Shown piece after piece: positions 40,288 to 51,723 of a DNA stretch of 64,000 nt. Made by a program: the position numbers and the translations under genes. This DNA is from Psychrobacter sp. JCM 18903. GTDB taxonomy: Bacteria > Pseudomonadota > Gammaproteobacteria > Pseudomonadales > Moraxellaceae. Below the pieces are notes generated by a model, which was not told where the DNA came from, did no database searches, and saw nothing but the letters and a program-made list of their open reading frames with translations. Each line of letters starts with the position of its first letter. The stretch's first letter is position 1. The DNA lies in NCBI RefSeq assembly GCF_000586475.1, contig NZ_BAWJ01000006.1:118772-182771 (forward strand), in the 5' to 3' direction.

Positions 40288-40713
40288 TAAAGTTAATTAT
40301 GAGTTAGCCACACACTCTCAAATATACTGGCATATTCTAACAAAAAAGTCGTACCGATTGCCATGAGTATCCACTTGCCAGCAATTAATCATTAATAAAC
40401 GGAAAAACTTGTCTCATGAGCAAATGTTATCGACATGTTGCTGATTCATGAAATGATGTTGTAGCTTTAGCTGGCGCGCTATGTACGTTACACTTCACTA
40501 AATTAATGGTATTAAATCCCAATTGCGACATATTCCTAAAAATAAGGGTGAAAAAAGGAGAGAAACTTAAAATATCAAGAAAAAACAGAATAAATTGCGT
40601 AAATGGATATACTGCTCTGCAGCACCAATAATGTTTCACATATTTATGCGCTGCCATTAGTTAGTACGAATTAATAAACTTAAATAAATGATAAATCAAA
40701 TCTATAAAAAAGG
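40288..40713. other. Intergenic region between purD and NAD-GDH
   Basis: Divergent promoter region, AT-rich. I see no convincing gene: the only frame of note on the minus strand (40427-40657) lacks a ribosome site and resembles no protein. AAAAAAGGATGAAGGAC at its right end is the GDH ribosome site. Confidence 0.5.
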
Positions 40714-43700
40714 ATGAAGGACATGCCAAACTCCCTCAGTATCGCAAAAGAGCGCATCGGCCAGATAAGCGATATTGCTACCAGTTATGTACAAAAAGAC
40801 AAATCATTATTTGATCATTTTATTCATAGCTATTATCAGCCATTGCACGCAGAGGCAGCTGAGACTATCAGTAATGCTGACCTAGCGGGCATGGCATTAC
40901 ATCATTTTACGTTGCTCCAAGCCTATGATGGTAGCAAGCCACAACTGAAGGTGCTGAACCCCAAAGCAGAAGAGCAGCATTTTCATAGCTCACATACGGT
41001 TATTCAAATTGTTGCCTATGACAGACCGTTTTTAGTCGATACGATTTTGATGAGTCTTGAGTCTGAAGGTATCGATGTTCATCGTACTTATAACATCATT
41101 GTCAGTGTTGCACGTGATGATAATGGTCATATTACTCATGTCGAAGGCGCACATGAAAGCGCGACCTCTCATTTGTCTTTGATTCATTGTGAAATTGCCT
41201 ATCAAGATGATGAAGATCTGGCTGCGCTACAGCAAATGTTATTGGCAAAAATTGATACGCTAGATACAGTCGTTGGCGATTGGAAGCAGATGCGTGCGCA
41301 GTTGACGGATATCAAAGCTGAGCTATCAAATAAACCACTGCCAGAAGTTTTTTACTCGCAGCAAGAGATACAAGCGTTTTTAGATTGGATATTAGACGAT
41401 CATTTTATATTTTTGGGTTATCGTGAATACCGTTTGGAAGGCGGGCAGGCTGTCGAAGTGAATGCTGAACCTGCTGATTTAGATTTATTCGCCATTGGTA
41501 ATAGCGGTCTTGGTCTATTACGCGGTGCTGAAGAAGATAAACTGTCCGAAAGTTTTAGCCAATTGCCAAAAGTATTAAAGCAACTATTGACTGAACCACG
41601 AGTGTTGATGTTGTCCAAATCAAGCCGTGTATCGCCTGTGCATCGTCCCGTATATATGGACTTTTTGGGTATTCATAAATTTGATGACAATGGTAAGCTG
41701 GTTGGTGAATATCGATTTATTGGTCTATTAACCTCACAAGCGTATCAACTAACGGTACAGCAAATTCCGCTATTACGTGACAAAGCTAATAAGATTATGG
41801 CGATGGCAGAACTGCCGCGTGACGGTCATGCGCATCATAAAATGATGCATGTGATTAACACCTTGCCGCGTGACGACTTGTTTCAAGCCAGCGTCGAAGA
41901 GCTATATCCTATCGTTTCTGGTATCAGCCAGTTGCAAGATAAAAAGAGCCTGCGCCTATTCAGCCGTGTGGATCATTATCAGCGTTTTGTCTCATGCTTG
42001 GTCTATATCCCGCGCGACAAGTTCAACACCGAGCTACGTATCAAAGTACAGAACGTCCTAAAAGAAGCCTACGGTGGCACATCATCAGGGTTTACCACCG
42101 AATTCAATGAATCAGCTCACGCACGTGTGCATGTCCACGTGCGTACGGTGCCAGGTCAAGTGAAAGACGTCGATACTGCTGCACTTGAAGCAAAACTATC
42201 TGCTTTAATGCAATCATGGAGCGACAGCTATCAAAAGATGCTGCTGGATAATGTGGGTGAGCAACAAGCCAATGCTTTAAACCGTCGCTTTTTGAATTAT
42301 ATCCCTGCGGCTTATCAAGAGCGTTTTGATGCCCGTACTGCGGTTGAAGACACCAAGCGTTTGGCTGTATTGACAGAAGAACAGCCGATGATTTGGCATT
42401 TATACCAATCAACCGGCGACGCAAGCAATCAATTACACCTAAAACTGTATGGTCGTGAACAGCCTGTCATTTTGTCTAAAGTCCTGCCAATCCTTGAAAA
42501 CTTTGGTGTGTCTGTCATTTCAGCACAAACCTATGAGTTTGATCTGCCTGAGCAGCCCATTTGGATGCAAGAGTATGAGTTAACACTGGAGCATGTCGAT
42601 ACTGTCAACATGCAGGTAGTGCGTGGTCAGTTTGAAGACAGTCTCAAACAGATTTGGGCAGGGCATGTCGAGAGCGACTCTTTTAACGAGTTGGTATTGA
42701 CGACCAATTTAGACACTTATGATGTGGTGGTACTACGAGCATTGTCACGCTATATGATGCAAGCGAAAGCACCATTCTCTAGTACGTATATTCAGCAAAC
42801 GGTAGTAAAAAATAGCGACATTAGCGTGGCGCTCGGTAGTCTGTTTGATGCCCGTATGAACCCTAAGTACAGTGAAGATGAGCGCACAGAAAAAACCGCG
42901 CAGATTCAACAGCAAATCACAGCGGCATTGGCAGGTGTGGATAGCTTGGATGAAGACCGTATCTTACGTTGGTATTTAGATTTAATTAACGCCATGGTAC
43001 GCACCAACTTCTATCAAACCGATAGCGATGGTCAGCGTAAAGATCGTTTATCGTTTAAGTTTTTGGCAGCAGATATTCCTAATCTACCAAAACCAAAGCC
43101 GATGTTTGAGATATTCGTGTATTCGCCGCGTGTTGAAGCCGTGCATTTGCGCGGTGGTAAAGTGGCCCGTGGTGGTCTGCGTTGGTCGGATCGTATGGAA
43201 GATTTCCGCACCGAAGTGCTTGGTTTGGTCAAAGCACAAATGGTCAAAAACGCCGTAATCGTTCCTGTTGGTTCAAAAGGCGGTTTTATCGTCAAAACCA
43301 AAACCATGGCAGATGGTCGCGACGCATTCCAAGCCGAAGGCATTGCTTGTTATCAAGCATTCCTACGCGGTATGCTCGATGTGACTGATAATATCGTTGA
43401 TGGAAAAATTGTCCCGCCAGCCAACACCGTGCGTCATGATGAAGATGATCCGTACTTAGTGGTCGCGGCTGATAAAGGAACCGCCAGCTTCTCTGATATT
43501 GCCAATGCCTTGTCTGCTGAATATGACTTCTGGCTCGACGATGCCTTTGCTTCAGGCGGCTCGGTTGGTTACGATCATAAAGCCATGGGTATCACTGCAC
43601 GCGGTGGTTGGGAATCGGTCAAACGCCACTTCCGTATGCGCGGCATGGACATTCAGAACCGTGATAACTTTACCGTGGTTGGTATTGGCGATATGAGTGG

Positions 43701-45570
43701 TGACGTATTCGGCAATGGTATGCTGCTCTCCACCCATACCCAGCTGGTCGCTGCATTTAACCATCTACATATCTTTATTGATCCTAATCCAGATGCTGCT
43801 GCTTCACACGCAGAACGTGCCCGCTTATTTGACATGCCGCGTTCGACGTGGGATGACTATGAAAAGTCACTTATTAGCCAAGGAGGTGGCGTTTTCTCCC
43901 GCCAAGATAAGAGCATCACGCTCAGTGCTGAGATGAAACAGCGTTTTGATATCGCTGAAGATAGCATGGCACCCAATGAGTTAATCAGTGCGTTGTTAAA
44001 ATCGCCTGTTGACCTTATTTGGAATGGCGGTATTGGTACTTACGTGAAAAGCGTGAATGAGAGTCATGCTGATGTCGGTGACCGTGCCAATGACGCCGTA
44101 CGGGTCAACGGCAGTGAGCTACGTACGGCCATCGTTGGTGAAGGTGGTAACTTAGGCTTTACCCAGCAAGGGCGTATCGAATATGCACAAACAGGCGGTC
44201 GCATTTATACCGACGCTATCGATAACTCAGGCGGCGTAAACTGCTCAGATCATGAAGTAAATATCAAAATTTTACTTGGTAAAGTAGTCGAGCAAGGCGA
44301 CATGACTTTAAAGCAGCGTAATGAGTTGCTTGAGAGCATGACTGATAGCGTGGCAGAACTGGTATTGCGTCAAAATTACCTTCAGCCACAAGCCATTGAG
44401 CTTAGCCACATTCGTGCGGCGGCTAACTTAAGCGATCATCAGCGTTTTATTCAGATGTTAGAAGGTGAAGGGCGTCTTGATCGGGCAATTGAATATCTGC
44501 CATCAGATGAAGAAATTGCCAAACGTCAAAAAGTAGATACTGGCTTGACCAATCCTGAGCTGGCAGTTGTCATGGCTTATGGAAAAATGTGGGTGTATGA
44601 CAACTTATTATCATCAGACTTGCCAGATGATGCGTACTTTATCAATGAGCTGCGCAAGTATTTCCCTGATGAGCTGGCGACGCGTTTCTTTGATGAGATG
44701 ACTGAACACCGCTTACATCGTGAGATTATCAGCACCTATTTGACCAATAGTGTGGTCAATCGTTTGGGTATTGAAGCACTGTTCCGTCTTTATGAGGAAA
44801 CAGATCAATCGCTGGCGACCATCGTACGTGGTTATGCGATTAGCCGTGATGTCTTCAATGTGTCAAAAGCTTGGAACACCCTTGAAGCACTGGACAATCA
44901 AGTCGATGCTACATTACTGCTAACTCTTGAGCTGCGTTTGCGTGATGCGCTTGAGCAAGGTGTTGTTTGGTTTATCAATGCCTTTGGTCAAGAATTGCAA
45001 GTTGCTGACATGATCAGTCGCTTTAGTGATAGTGTTGAGAAATTAACCAAATCAGGCGGCTTTATTGAGCAACAATTTGCAGAATACTTGCAAGAAGACA
45101 CCACTAGCCTGATGCAGGATGATCTGTCTAATAGTGATGCTGCGTTGTTTGCGATGCTGCCTTATCATGTTGATGCACTTGATGCCGCACTGCTCGCTGA
45201 GCAATATGAGCGTCCTGTTGATGAGATTGCAACGTTGTACTTTGATGCCTATCACGTCTTGCAGTTAGATTGGATGATGGACAACATTGCCACTTTACCA
45301 CAGCAAGACTACTGGGATCGCCGCGCACGCCATGCGTTGATGAATGAGCTGTCACGTAGTCTACGTCTACTGATGGATGCCATATTATCTAAACCAGATG
45401 CCAAGCAAGCATTTGGTGAATGGCGTTCACGCCACTTAGATCATCTGGAGTCTGTCACCACAGAGATGAGCAAGTTAGATAATCTGCATAGCAATGATGA
45501 AAATGGTCAAATTGGTCTTTCAACGTTGTCAGTATTAATGAGTGAGCTAAGCGGTTTGGTAACCAAGTAA
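40714..45570 (+). CDS. NAD-specific glutamate dehydrogenase, large (GDH-180) type
   Basis: Oxidatively deaminates glutamate to 2-oxoglutarate; the 1618-residue class typical of Pseudomonas and relatives. The longest gene here, and unbroken. An N-terminal ACT-like segment (VIQIVAYDRPFLVDTILMSL) precedes the catalytic core with GGLRWSDRMEDFRTEVL, QMVKNAVIVPVGSKGGFIVK (catalytic lysine), NFTVVGIGDMSGDVFGNGM (nucleotide site) and VGEGGNLGFTQQGRIEYA. ATG 40714 or the in-frame ATG 40723; both share the AGGA sites. Single gene with a strong terminator. Its role is in glutamate, and through it arginine-type amino acid, catabolism. Confidence 0.95.
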   Translation: MKDMPNSLSIAKERIGQISDIATSYVQKDKSLFDHFIHSYYQPLHAEAAETISNADLAGMALHHFTLLQAYDGSKPQLKVLNPKAEEQHFHSSHTVIQIVAYDRPFLVDTILMSLESEGIDVHRTYNIIVSVARDDNGHITHVEGAHESATSHLSLIHCEIAYQDDEDLAALQQMLLAKIDTLDTVVGDWKQMRAQLTDIKAELSNKPLPEVFYSQQEIQAFLDWILDDHFIFLGYREYRLEGGQAVEVNAEPADLDLFAIGNSGLGLLRGAEEDKLSESFSQLPKVLKQLLTEPRVLMLSKSSRVSPVHRPVYMDFLGIHKFDDNGKLVGEYRFIGLLTSQAYQLTVQQIPLLRDKANKIMAMAELPRDGHAHHKMMHVINTLPRDDLFQASVEELYPIVSGISQLQDKKSLRLFSRVDHYQRFVSCLVYIPRDKFNTELRIKVQNVLKEAYGGTSSGFTTEFNESAHARVHVHVRTVPGQVKDVDTAALEAKLSALMQSWSDSYQKMLLDNVGEQQANALNRRFLNYIPAAYQERFDARTAVEDTKRLAVLTEEQPMIWHLYQSTGDASNQLHLKLYGREQPVILSKVLPILENFGVSVISAQTYEFDLPEQPIWMQEYELTLEHVDTVNMQVVRGQFEDSLKQIWAGHVESDSFNELVLTTNLDTYDVVVLRALSRYMMQAKAPFSSTYIQQTVVKNSDISVALGSLFDARMNPKYSEDERTEKTAQIQQQITAALAGVDSLDEDRILRWYLDLINAMVRTNFYQTDSDGQRKDRLSFKFLAADIPNLPKPKPMFEIFVYSPRVEAVHLRGGKVARGGLRWSDRMEDFRTEVLGLVKAQMVKNAVIVPVGSKGGFIVKTKTMADGRDAFQAEGIACYQAFLRGMLDVTDNIVDGKIVPPANTVRHDEDDPYLVVAADKGTASFSDIANALSAEYDFWLDDAFASGGSVGYDHKAMGITARGGWESVKRHFRMRGMDIQNRDNFTVVGIGDMSGDVFGNGMLLSTHTQLVAAFNHLHIFIDPNPDAAASHAERARLFDMPRSTWDDYEKSLISQGGGVFSRQDKSITLSAEMKQRFDIAEDSMAPNELISALLKSPVDLIWNGGIGTYVKSVNESHADVGDRANDAVRVNGSELRTAIVGEGGNLGFTQQGRIEYAQTGGRIYTDAIDNSGGVNCSDHEVNIKILLGKVVEQGDMTLKQRNELLESMTDSVAELVLRQNYLQPQAIELSHIRAAANLSDHQRFIQMLEGEGRLDRAIEYLPSDEEIAKRQKVDTGLTNPELAVVMAYGKMWVYDNLLSSDLPDDAYFINELRKYFPDELATRFFDEMTEHRLHREIISTYLTNSVVNRLGIEALFRLYEETDQSLATIVRGYAISRDVFNVSKAWNTLEALDNQVDATLLLTLELRLRDALEQGVVWFINAFGQELQVADMISRFSDSVEKLTKSGGFIEQQFAEYLQEDTTSLMQDDLSNSDAALFAMLPYHVDALDAALLAEQYERPVDEIATLYFDAYHVLQLDWMMDNIATLPQQDYWDRRARHALMNELSRSLRLLMDAILSKPDAKQAFGEWRSRHLDHLESVTTEMSKLDNLHSNDENGQIGLSTLSVLMSELSGLVTK

Positions 45571-45624
45571 CTAAACTAACTAAGTAACTAGTCATTCAAT
45601 AAACAACAAGATAAAGGTCTTTTT

Positions 45625-45660
45625 AAAAAAACCACCGTTATTAATTAACGGTGGTTTTTT
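45625..45660. terminator. Bidirectional terminator between NAD-GDH and sbcC
   Basis: AAAAAACCACCGTTA pairs perfectly with TAACGGTGGTTTTTT around TTAAT. Confidence 0.9.
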
Positions 45661-45729
45661 ATTGTCTGGCTAAGCGTAAAAAGTAATCAACGGCGTGATG
45701 CACGCTCGACTCTTGATGACCGCTTTAAC

Positions 45730-48700
45730 TTACGAGGCTTTTTCATTAGTAATATTGACCACTCGGCGACAGCCTTGACCACTGATTTGGCTAAAACCAC
45801 CTGAGATTTTTTCAACCTTGATTTGAGTCAAGATGCGATCTTTTAACGCCTGTACGTGAGAGATAATGCCAATAAGCTTACCTTCTTGCTGTAAGCTCGT
45901 TAAAGTATCGAGCGCAATATCAAGCGACTCTTCATCAAGCGTACCAAACCCTTCATCCAAAAACAGTGAATCCACGCGAATGTTGTGACTTGCCATCTGC
46001 GATAGCCCAAGGGCGAGCGCCAAGCTGATAATAAATCCTTCGCCGCCCGATAGATTTTTGGTACTGCGAATATCACCGCCTTGATAGTTATCAATCACAT
46101 TAAGCTCAAGCGGATTACTGTCATCATGAATGAGCAAATAGCGGTCACTCATTTTTTGCAGTTGCGTATTGGCATGGCTAATCATGACTTCAAACGTTAA
46201 GCCTTGGGCAAAGGTACGATATTTTTTGCCATCAGCAGAACCAATTAACGTATGTAGCTGCTGCCAAACTTGTAGTTTTTGTTTTTGTTCATCGATTGCA
46301 ATCAGCTGTGTCGCCTGTTGCCCTTTTTGGCTGTCGTTATCCTTAAGCCTTTGGTCAATCGCACCAATTTTTTGACTTAACTCATCGATATCCGCCTGTA
46401 TTTGATGATACTTGCTAGCAAGTGTTTCTCGGTCTTCATCTGTCATAGGGGTAGCAAGTTTTTGCTGTAATGCTTGCTGAGTATTGTCTAACTGCAACTT
46501 AGCCTGTTGTAGAGTATTATCAATCGCTAGTTTACGTATATGTAATGCCTCACGCTCTTCTTTGGGCAGACGCGCATTCAAAAAATCTGCTTCATCGACG
46601 AACTTTGACTCTATGAGTAAGTTAGTAAAAATGCTGTCCTGTGTATTTACGGTAGTAGTCGCCGACTGTCGCTCTGTGGCTAGCTGTTGCTCTCTGCTCT
46701 TTAATTGCTCTAAAGACTGCTGTATAGAATCTAGCTGTTTTTGCGCTATGATTTGTTTGGCTTTAGCCTCATCAGCAGCGCTGCGTAACTGGTTTTCTTC
46801 ATAGTCTGTATCTTTATCTGCGAATAGCGACTGTCTTTCTGTTTTTAGCCGCGTAATAGCCTTGGTTTTATCATTGATCACATTTTCTAAGTTTTTGAGC
46901 GCAGTTTCATCATGGGTAAGCTGCGATTGTTTGGTATCAATCTGCGCAGTTAAACCACTTAAGCTATTCAATAGTTGTTGTTGGCTGCTGCTTTGCTCAT
47001 TGTAGTGTTGCTTCAACTGCTTTAAGACACGACTTTGGGCACGAAATTTTTCAATATAACGGTCATAATCATCGACACTATCAAGCACTTTTTGCTCGTT
47101 GATATCGTGAAACAGTTTCTCAATTGCGGCTTGAACCTCTGTACCTGCCAGCTCGATACTGACATAATTTTTGTATTTATCGACTGGGTACTTACTTACC
47201 AAAGCTGCAATGGTCGCCATCAAGGGTGACAGTTCGGAGAAGTTAGCAGCGGTTTTCTCATCGATGCTCTCTATTTTTTGAGCAGTCAGCTTTAGGTCAG
47301 TTGTCAGATGGCTTATCTCACCAATAAGGGCTTGCTGCTGTTTTTCCTCGCTCTCTATGGCCTTACTGAGCGCTGATATACTGTCGCTAAGGTCATCATA
47401 TTGGGTGAGTATTAGTTTAAGAGCGTGTTTTTGTTCAAGTAGATTGCATTTAATGCTACTTAATAGGGTTAAAGAGCGCTCAACATCAGCATCAATTTTT
47501 AAATGGGCAAGCGGCTGGATAATCGCCACAATCGATTCCGAATAATTATTTTTAGTGTTAAATAGCGAGGAAAGGTTAGACTGAATATCATCGGTTAACG
47601 TTTGAGATTGATGCTGTAAGGGTGTCAGCTGCTGCTGTTGATTATTGATGGCTTCTTTTTTGGTGGCATGGTCGATATGATGTTTAGATAAAGTCTGCTC
47701 AAGATTATCAATAGCAGTTTCTAATTCAGCTATGTGCTGTTGAGTTAATTGCGCCTTAGTCTGTTTTATTGTGGACGACTGGTTTTGGTCGTCATTGGCG
47801 TCGGTATTATTATTCTTGGTACTAGGGTCTAATAACGGATGATGTTTACCATAAGGATGCTCATGTGCTCCGCAAAGCGGGCAGGGCGACCCATCCTCTA
47901 GCTCTACTATATAATCTTCAAGATTAGCGACCTTTTGTAGTAGATGTAGATGCTCTTGTTTCTCTTGTCTCTTGAGCTTAGCCTCTTCAATATTTATCTT
48001 ATGACTGGCAATCAAACCTTCTAAAGTCTTAAGCTCTTGATTCAGTTTGGGTATCGTTGCATTGATGTGTTGAATTTGGTTGGTACGCTCAGACAGCTGC
48101 TCTAGCTTAATATTGGCTTGCGCAATCTGGGTGCTGATTTGATCGACTTGCTCTTGATCACTACGCATATTAGCAATGGGCTGGTTTTGAATGAGTGTGG
48201 CTTGCTGCTGTTGTACGCTGGCAAGTTGCTCGCGCTGCTGCGTTATCAATAATTTCTCTGCGTTTTGCTGCTTATATAACTTATCAAAATCAGTCTGTAG
48301 CATGCGGGCTTGATTACTATAAGCAAGTTTATCCGCTGTTAGATTGGCATTATCTTCCAACAGCGCCATTAATTGGCGACAGCTGTTATCGAAGGTCACC
48401 ATATCTGTATCGAGATCGTTTAGCTCTTGGTAGTCGCGAAAGTACTTTTCTATACTGCTAAGCTGAGTCTGAGTCTTTTGCTCTGTTTGTTTGTGGTCAG
48501 CTATATCTTGACCTAATTGTTTAGTGTTACTAACTAATACCTCTTTACGCTGATTATCGCTAGCTAAAGAATAAGAGTGCTGTTTTATCTCAGCATCCAA
48601 CTCACGCGTCTTTTTAATAATAGGCAAAGTAGCATGTAGGCTATCTGTGGCTTGCTTTGCAATGGTATTGATAGAGTTTAAATGGGTATTGGCGTGTGCC

Positions 48701-49679
48701 AGCGCTTCTTGCTGAGTTGGAATCTTATTAAGCAAATCTTGCTGCTCAACCTCTAACTGCTTAACCAAATTTCGGCTGTAGCTAAGCTCACGGAAATAGC
48801 TATCAATCTCTAAAGCCTTATTAGCGCCATCTAAACACTGCGCTTCTGGAATAAAGGTTTGCTGCGTATGCTGTGCCGCTAAAAAATCGGTCTGATAGGT
48901 CGAGAGATTTTGCTGTAGCTGCTGAACGCTATCCAGCCATTGTAACTGTTCACTCAGGGTTTTAAAGGTTTGGCGCTGTGCGCTCTGCTGTTGGTTAAAG
49001 CTCTCTAAATCTGCTACCAGTAGTTTTTCGTCTTCAATATTTAATAACGACAAGCTATTCACGCCTGCCTGTAGTTTGTCAAGCGCTTCTTCCTCAAAGC
49101 GTTTCTTTTCATGAACGTTTAACGATATTTTGGCATAAATAGCAGTACCCGTTATTTTCTCTAAAATCGCGCTCTATCGCCGATATCAGACTTTAAAAAC
49201 GCGGCAAAACTGCCCTGTGCGAGCATGATGGAACGAGTAAATTGATTGAAATCCATGCCGATGAGGTTTTGTATATAGGCAGAAGTTTTGGACTTCTTCT
49301 CTTCTAAAATCTTGCCGGTCTGCACCTCACTAATCTCATGCTTAATTGGTAATAAATTGCCCTTGGCTTTTTTGTGGGCACGATGTTGATACCAGTAGCA
49401 TTGATAACGCTTGGAATCAATCTCTATAATGACTTCTGCTGAGCATTCACCTGTACCTTGAGTCATGATCTCATTCGTTGAACCAGTGATATCACCCAAT
49501 CTCGGCGTTTGGCTATAGAGTGCTAAGCAAATCGCATCCAATATGGTCGTCTTGCCAGCCCCCGTTTGCCCAGTAATGGCAAAAATACCTTCGTTAAGAA
49601 AAGCGGGATCACTAAAGTCAATGTGCCATTCGCCTTTTAAGGAGTTGAGGTTTTTAAGTCTTAGTTCTATTAGGCGCAT
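45730..49679 (-). CDS. sbcC: Exonuclease SbcCD subunit C, one frameshift in this sequence
   Basis: SMC-like ATPase which, with SbcD, cuts DNA hairpins and processes breaks. One base missing near 49170 restores DRAAILEKITGT; joined it has about 1316 residues (E. coli 1048). Walker A GQTGAGKTTILDA (about 36-48); two long Gln-rich coiled coils; a zinc hook with CPLC in EDGSPCPLCGAHEHP at the middle; signature LSGGEGFIISLALALG and Walker B SLFLDEGFGTLDEE near the end. It lies 104 bases downstream of sbcD on the same strand, the usual sbcDC order. Confidence 0.93.
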
Positions 49680-49783
49680 GGCAGGGTCTTATTTTTTATA
49701 GGTAGTAATAAAAAGGGCAATAATGAGAAATGAAGCTATTATTCTAGCTAGCTTCGATCAACAGCGTTTATGATTACATAATG

Positions 49784-51346
49784 CTATTCAGCTTGAGTAT
49801 CTTCATGACGTAAGTTATAAACGATTTGATCATAGGCGTCACGCAAAGATGATTTTTGCTCATCAGGAATATCATGAGCAATCAAGCAACGCTCGAATAC
49901 TTCTTGCTCATTTAAATCTTGTAGCGTCTCAGAGATCTGTTGTTGATTTAGTACTTTATTATAGGTACGAGTGTTTTTGATTTTTAACACCTCGCACGGC
50001 AAATTATCTACCATCGTTTGGATATGCTCACGTAACTCGCTGATAATCTCCTCACCCGTATAAATAATTTCGAGCCATACAGACTCTGTTGCATCAAGAG
50101 ATTGAATGACTTTATCTATAGCCTGATTAAGGCACTCCAAATCACCTGAAACTTGTGCTAACTTTTGAAATTTTGGAATAGGGAGGGAGATTACCTGCAT
50201 CTGCGTCAAATTATCGCGATGCAATATTTTGTTGGGAGTATCGAGACTGTTAGTCATTGATTGGTTGTTTTGATCCCGTTGATCAGGGATGTTTTCTGTA
50301 GCAGCAGTTTTAGTCACCTCATTATTTTCTGATTGCTCGTCAAAACCAAACAAGTCATCCATAAATTCCGTCGTCTGACTGGCTGCTTTCTTAGCAGATT
50401 TTTCAATCGGGGTAACGGTATTGGTCAGCTGAGGAATACTGCTTTCAATTGTATTGTTTGAGGCTGACTTTTGACTGCTAATGTCATTTGCTACTGCACC
50501 AAACTGTACCAGTAATACTTGCTTTTGTTGCTTAGCCTCACCAAATCCCATCGCGATTGGCGAGCCTGAATAGCGAATGCTCTCACGACCACCGACACGC
50601 TGTGGCACGTGCAAATGTCCAAGTGCAACGTAGTCAAAACTTTCATCGAACATGTCAGCAGAAATCTTACCGAGTGAGCCGACATAAAGCTCACGTACAC
50701 CATCGTCTTCAGTAGTGGTGCCACCGGCTGCAAATAGATGCCCTGTAGCAATGATGGGAATGTGACGCTGGTATACTTCAACTAATTTAGCTTTCTTCGC
50801 TTTGGCAATGCTAGCCACTTCATCGTAATGAGCACGAATGCCTTTAATGACATTGGCATCTTTGCTATCAGCCGACTCGCCAGCACCACTACTACGGACA
50901 TCACGATCACGCAAATAGGGGACAGCCGCAATAATACAATGCGGGTTTCCATTTGTATCTTCTAACATCAATACTTCATCGTTTAAGTCTTCACAAGCCG
51001 TACCGATAACATGAACATTTAGAAACTTTAATACATTGCTTGGTGCATCTAAAAAAGTAGGGGAATCGTGGTTGCCTGCGACGATGACAATATGTTGACA
51101 GCATGATTTTGAAACTTTTCCTAAAAATTCATAATATAGCGCTTGAGCTCTATTGCTTGGGGTCATAGTGTCAAAAATATCACCAGCAACGATCAATATA
51201 TCCACTTTCTGCAGGCTAATGGCGTCTTGCAACCAACCTAAAAACGACTCAAATTCGTCATAACGCATTCGTCCATAAAGCCTGCGCCCCAAATGCCAGT
51301 CGGAAGTATGGAGGATAGTGAGAGGTTTGGTAGTAGATACAGGCAT
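49784..51346 (-). CDS. sbcD: Exonuclease SbcCD subunit D
   Basis: Mre11-type nuclease subunit, 520 residues. Phosphoesterase motifs: HTSDWHLGR (about 13-21), VAGDIFDT, VAGNHDSPTFLD, ATGHLFAAGG and ALGHLHVPQ. Between the catalytic and C-terminal capping parts is a long Ser/Asn/Gln-rich insert (about residues 285-395) absent from E. coli SbcD (400 residues). It begins the sbcD-sbcC operon. Confidence 0.93.
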   Translation of the reverse strand: MPVSTTKPLTILHTSDWHLGRRLYGRMRYDEFESFLGWLQDAISLQKVDILIVAGDIFDTMTPSNRAQALYYEFLGKVSKSCCQHIVIVAGNHDSPTFLDAPSNVLKFLNVHVIGTACEDLNDEVLMLEDTNGNPHCIIAAVPYLRDRDVRSSGAGESADSKDANVIKGIRAHYDEVASIAKAKKAKLVEVYQRHIPIIATGHLFAAGGTTTEDDGVRELYVGSLGKISADMFDESFDYVALGHLHVPQRVGGRESIRYSGSPIAMGFGEAKQQKQVLLVQFGAVANDISSQKSASNNTIESSIPQLTNTVTPIEKSAKKAASQTTEFMDDLFGFDEQSENNEVTKTAATENIPDQRDQNNQSMTNSLDTPNKILHRDNLTQMQVISLPIPKFQKLAQVSGDLECLNQAIDKVIQSLDATESVWLEIIYTGEEIISELREHIQTMVDNLPCEVLKIKNTRTYNKVLNQQQISETLQDLNEQEVFERCLIAHDIPDEQKSSLRDAYDQIVYNLRHEDTQAE

Positions 51347-51723
51347 AATTGAGCTTCATGATGAATAAAAGACATCGATTATTCTAGCAAGAATTGAGGA
51401 GGTCTGCTGTATTTAGGTTAAGAAATGAGCTGGATACAGCATATTTAGAATTTAATCTCAGCAACCAAAAACCGCTTTTCAAGAAAAATTTTCGATAGCT
51501 TTCGGTAGCTGGAATAATTACGACTAACCTGTATTTAATATTTTAGCAATATTACCGAAACATAAATTTACTTAAAAATAAGTTAACACATGTTCAATTA
51601 GTAATAAGACAACATACAGTTACTTGAGAGCCATTACTCAAACCTATACCATTGCAAGCTTAATTATATTCTGTAACTGAATGTTTATATCTATATAAAT
51701 AAATATATGATAAAGAAGCTATT
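51347..51723. other. Promoter region of the polysaccharide locus
   Basis: AT-rich, no gene. It contains an imperfect tandem 10-mer, TTCGATAGCT TTCGGTAGCT (51491-51510). GGTAGC is also the core of the ops element bound by RfaH upstream of O-antigen and capsule operons; the match is short and the full JUMPstart is not present. wecB begins 213 bases downstream. Confidence 0.35.

Noticed and set aside
40427..40657. A 76-codon minus-strand frame between purD and GDH
   Set aside because: No ribosome site, odd composition, and it occupies the divergent promoter region.
43032..43343. Antisense and alternate-frame open frames within NAD-GDH
   Set aside because: The GDH frame is unbroken and conserved here; the others are shadows of its codon bias.
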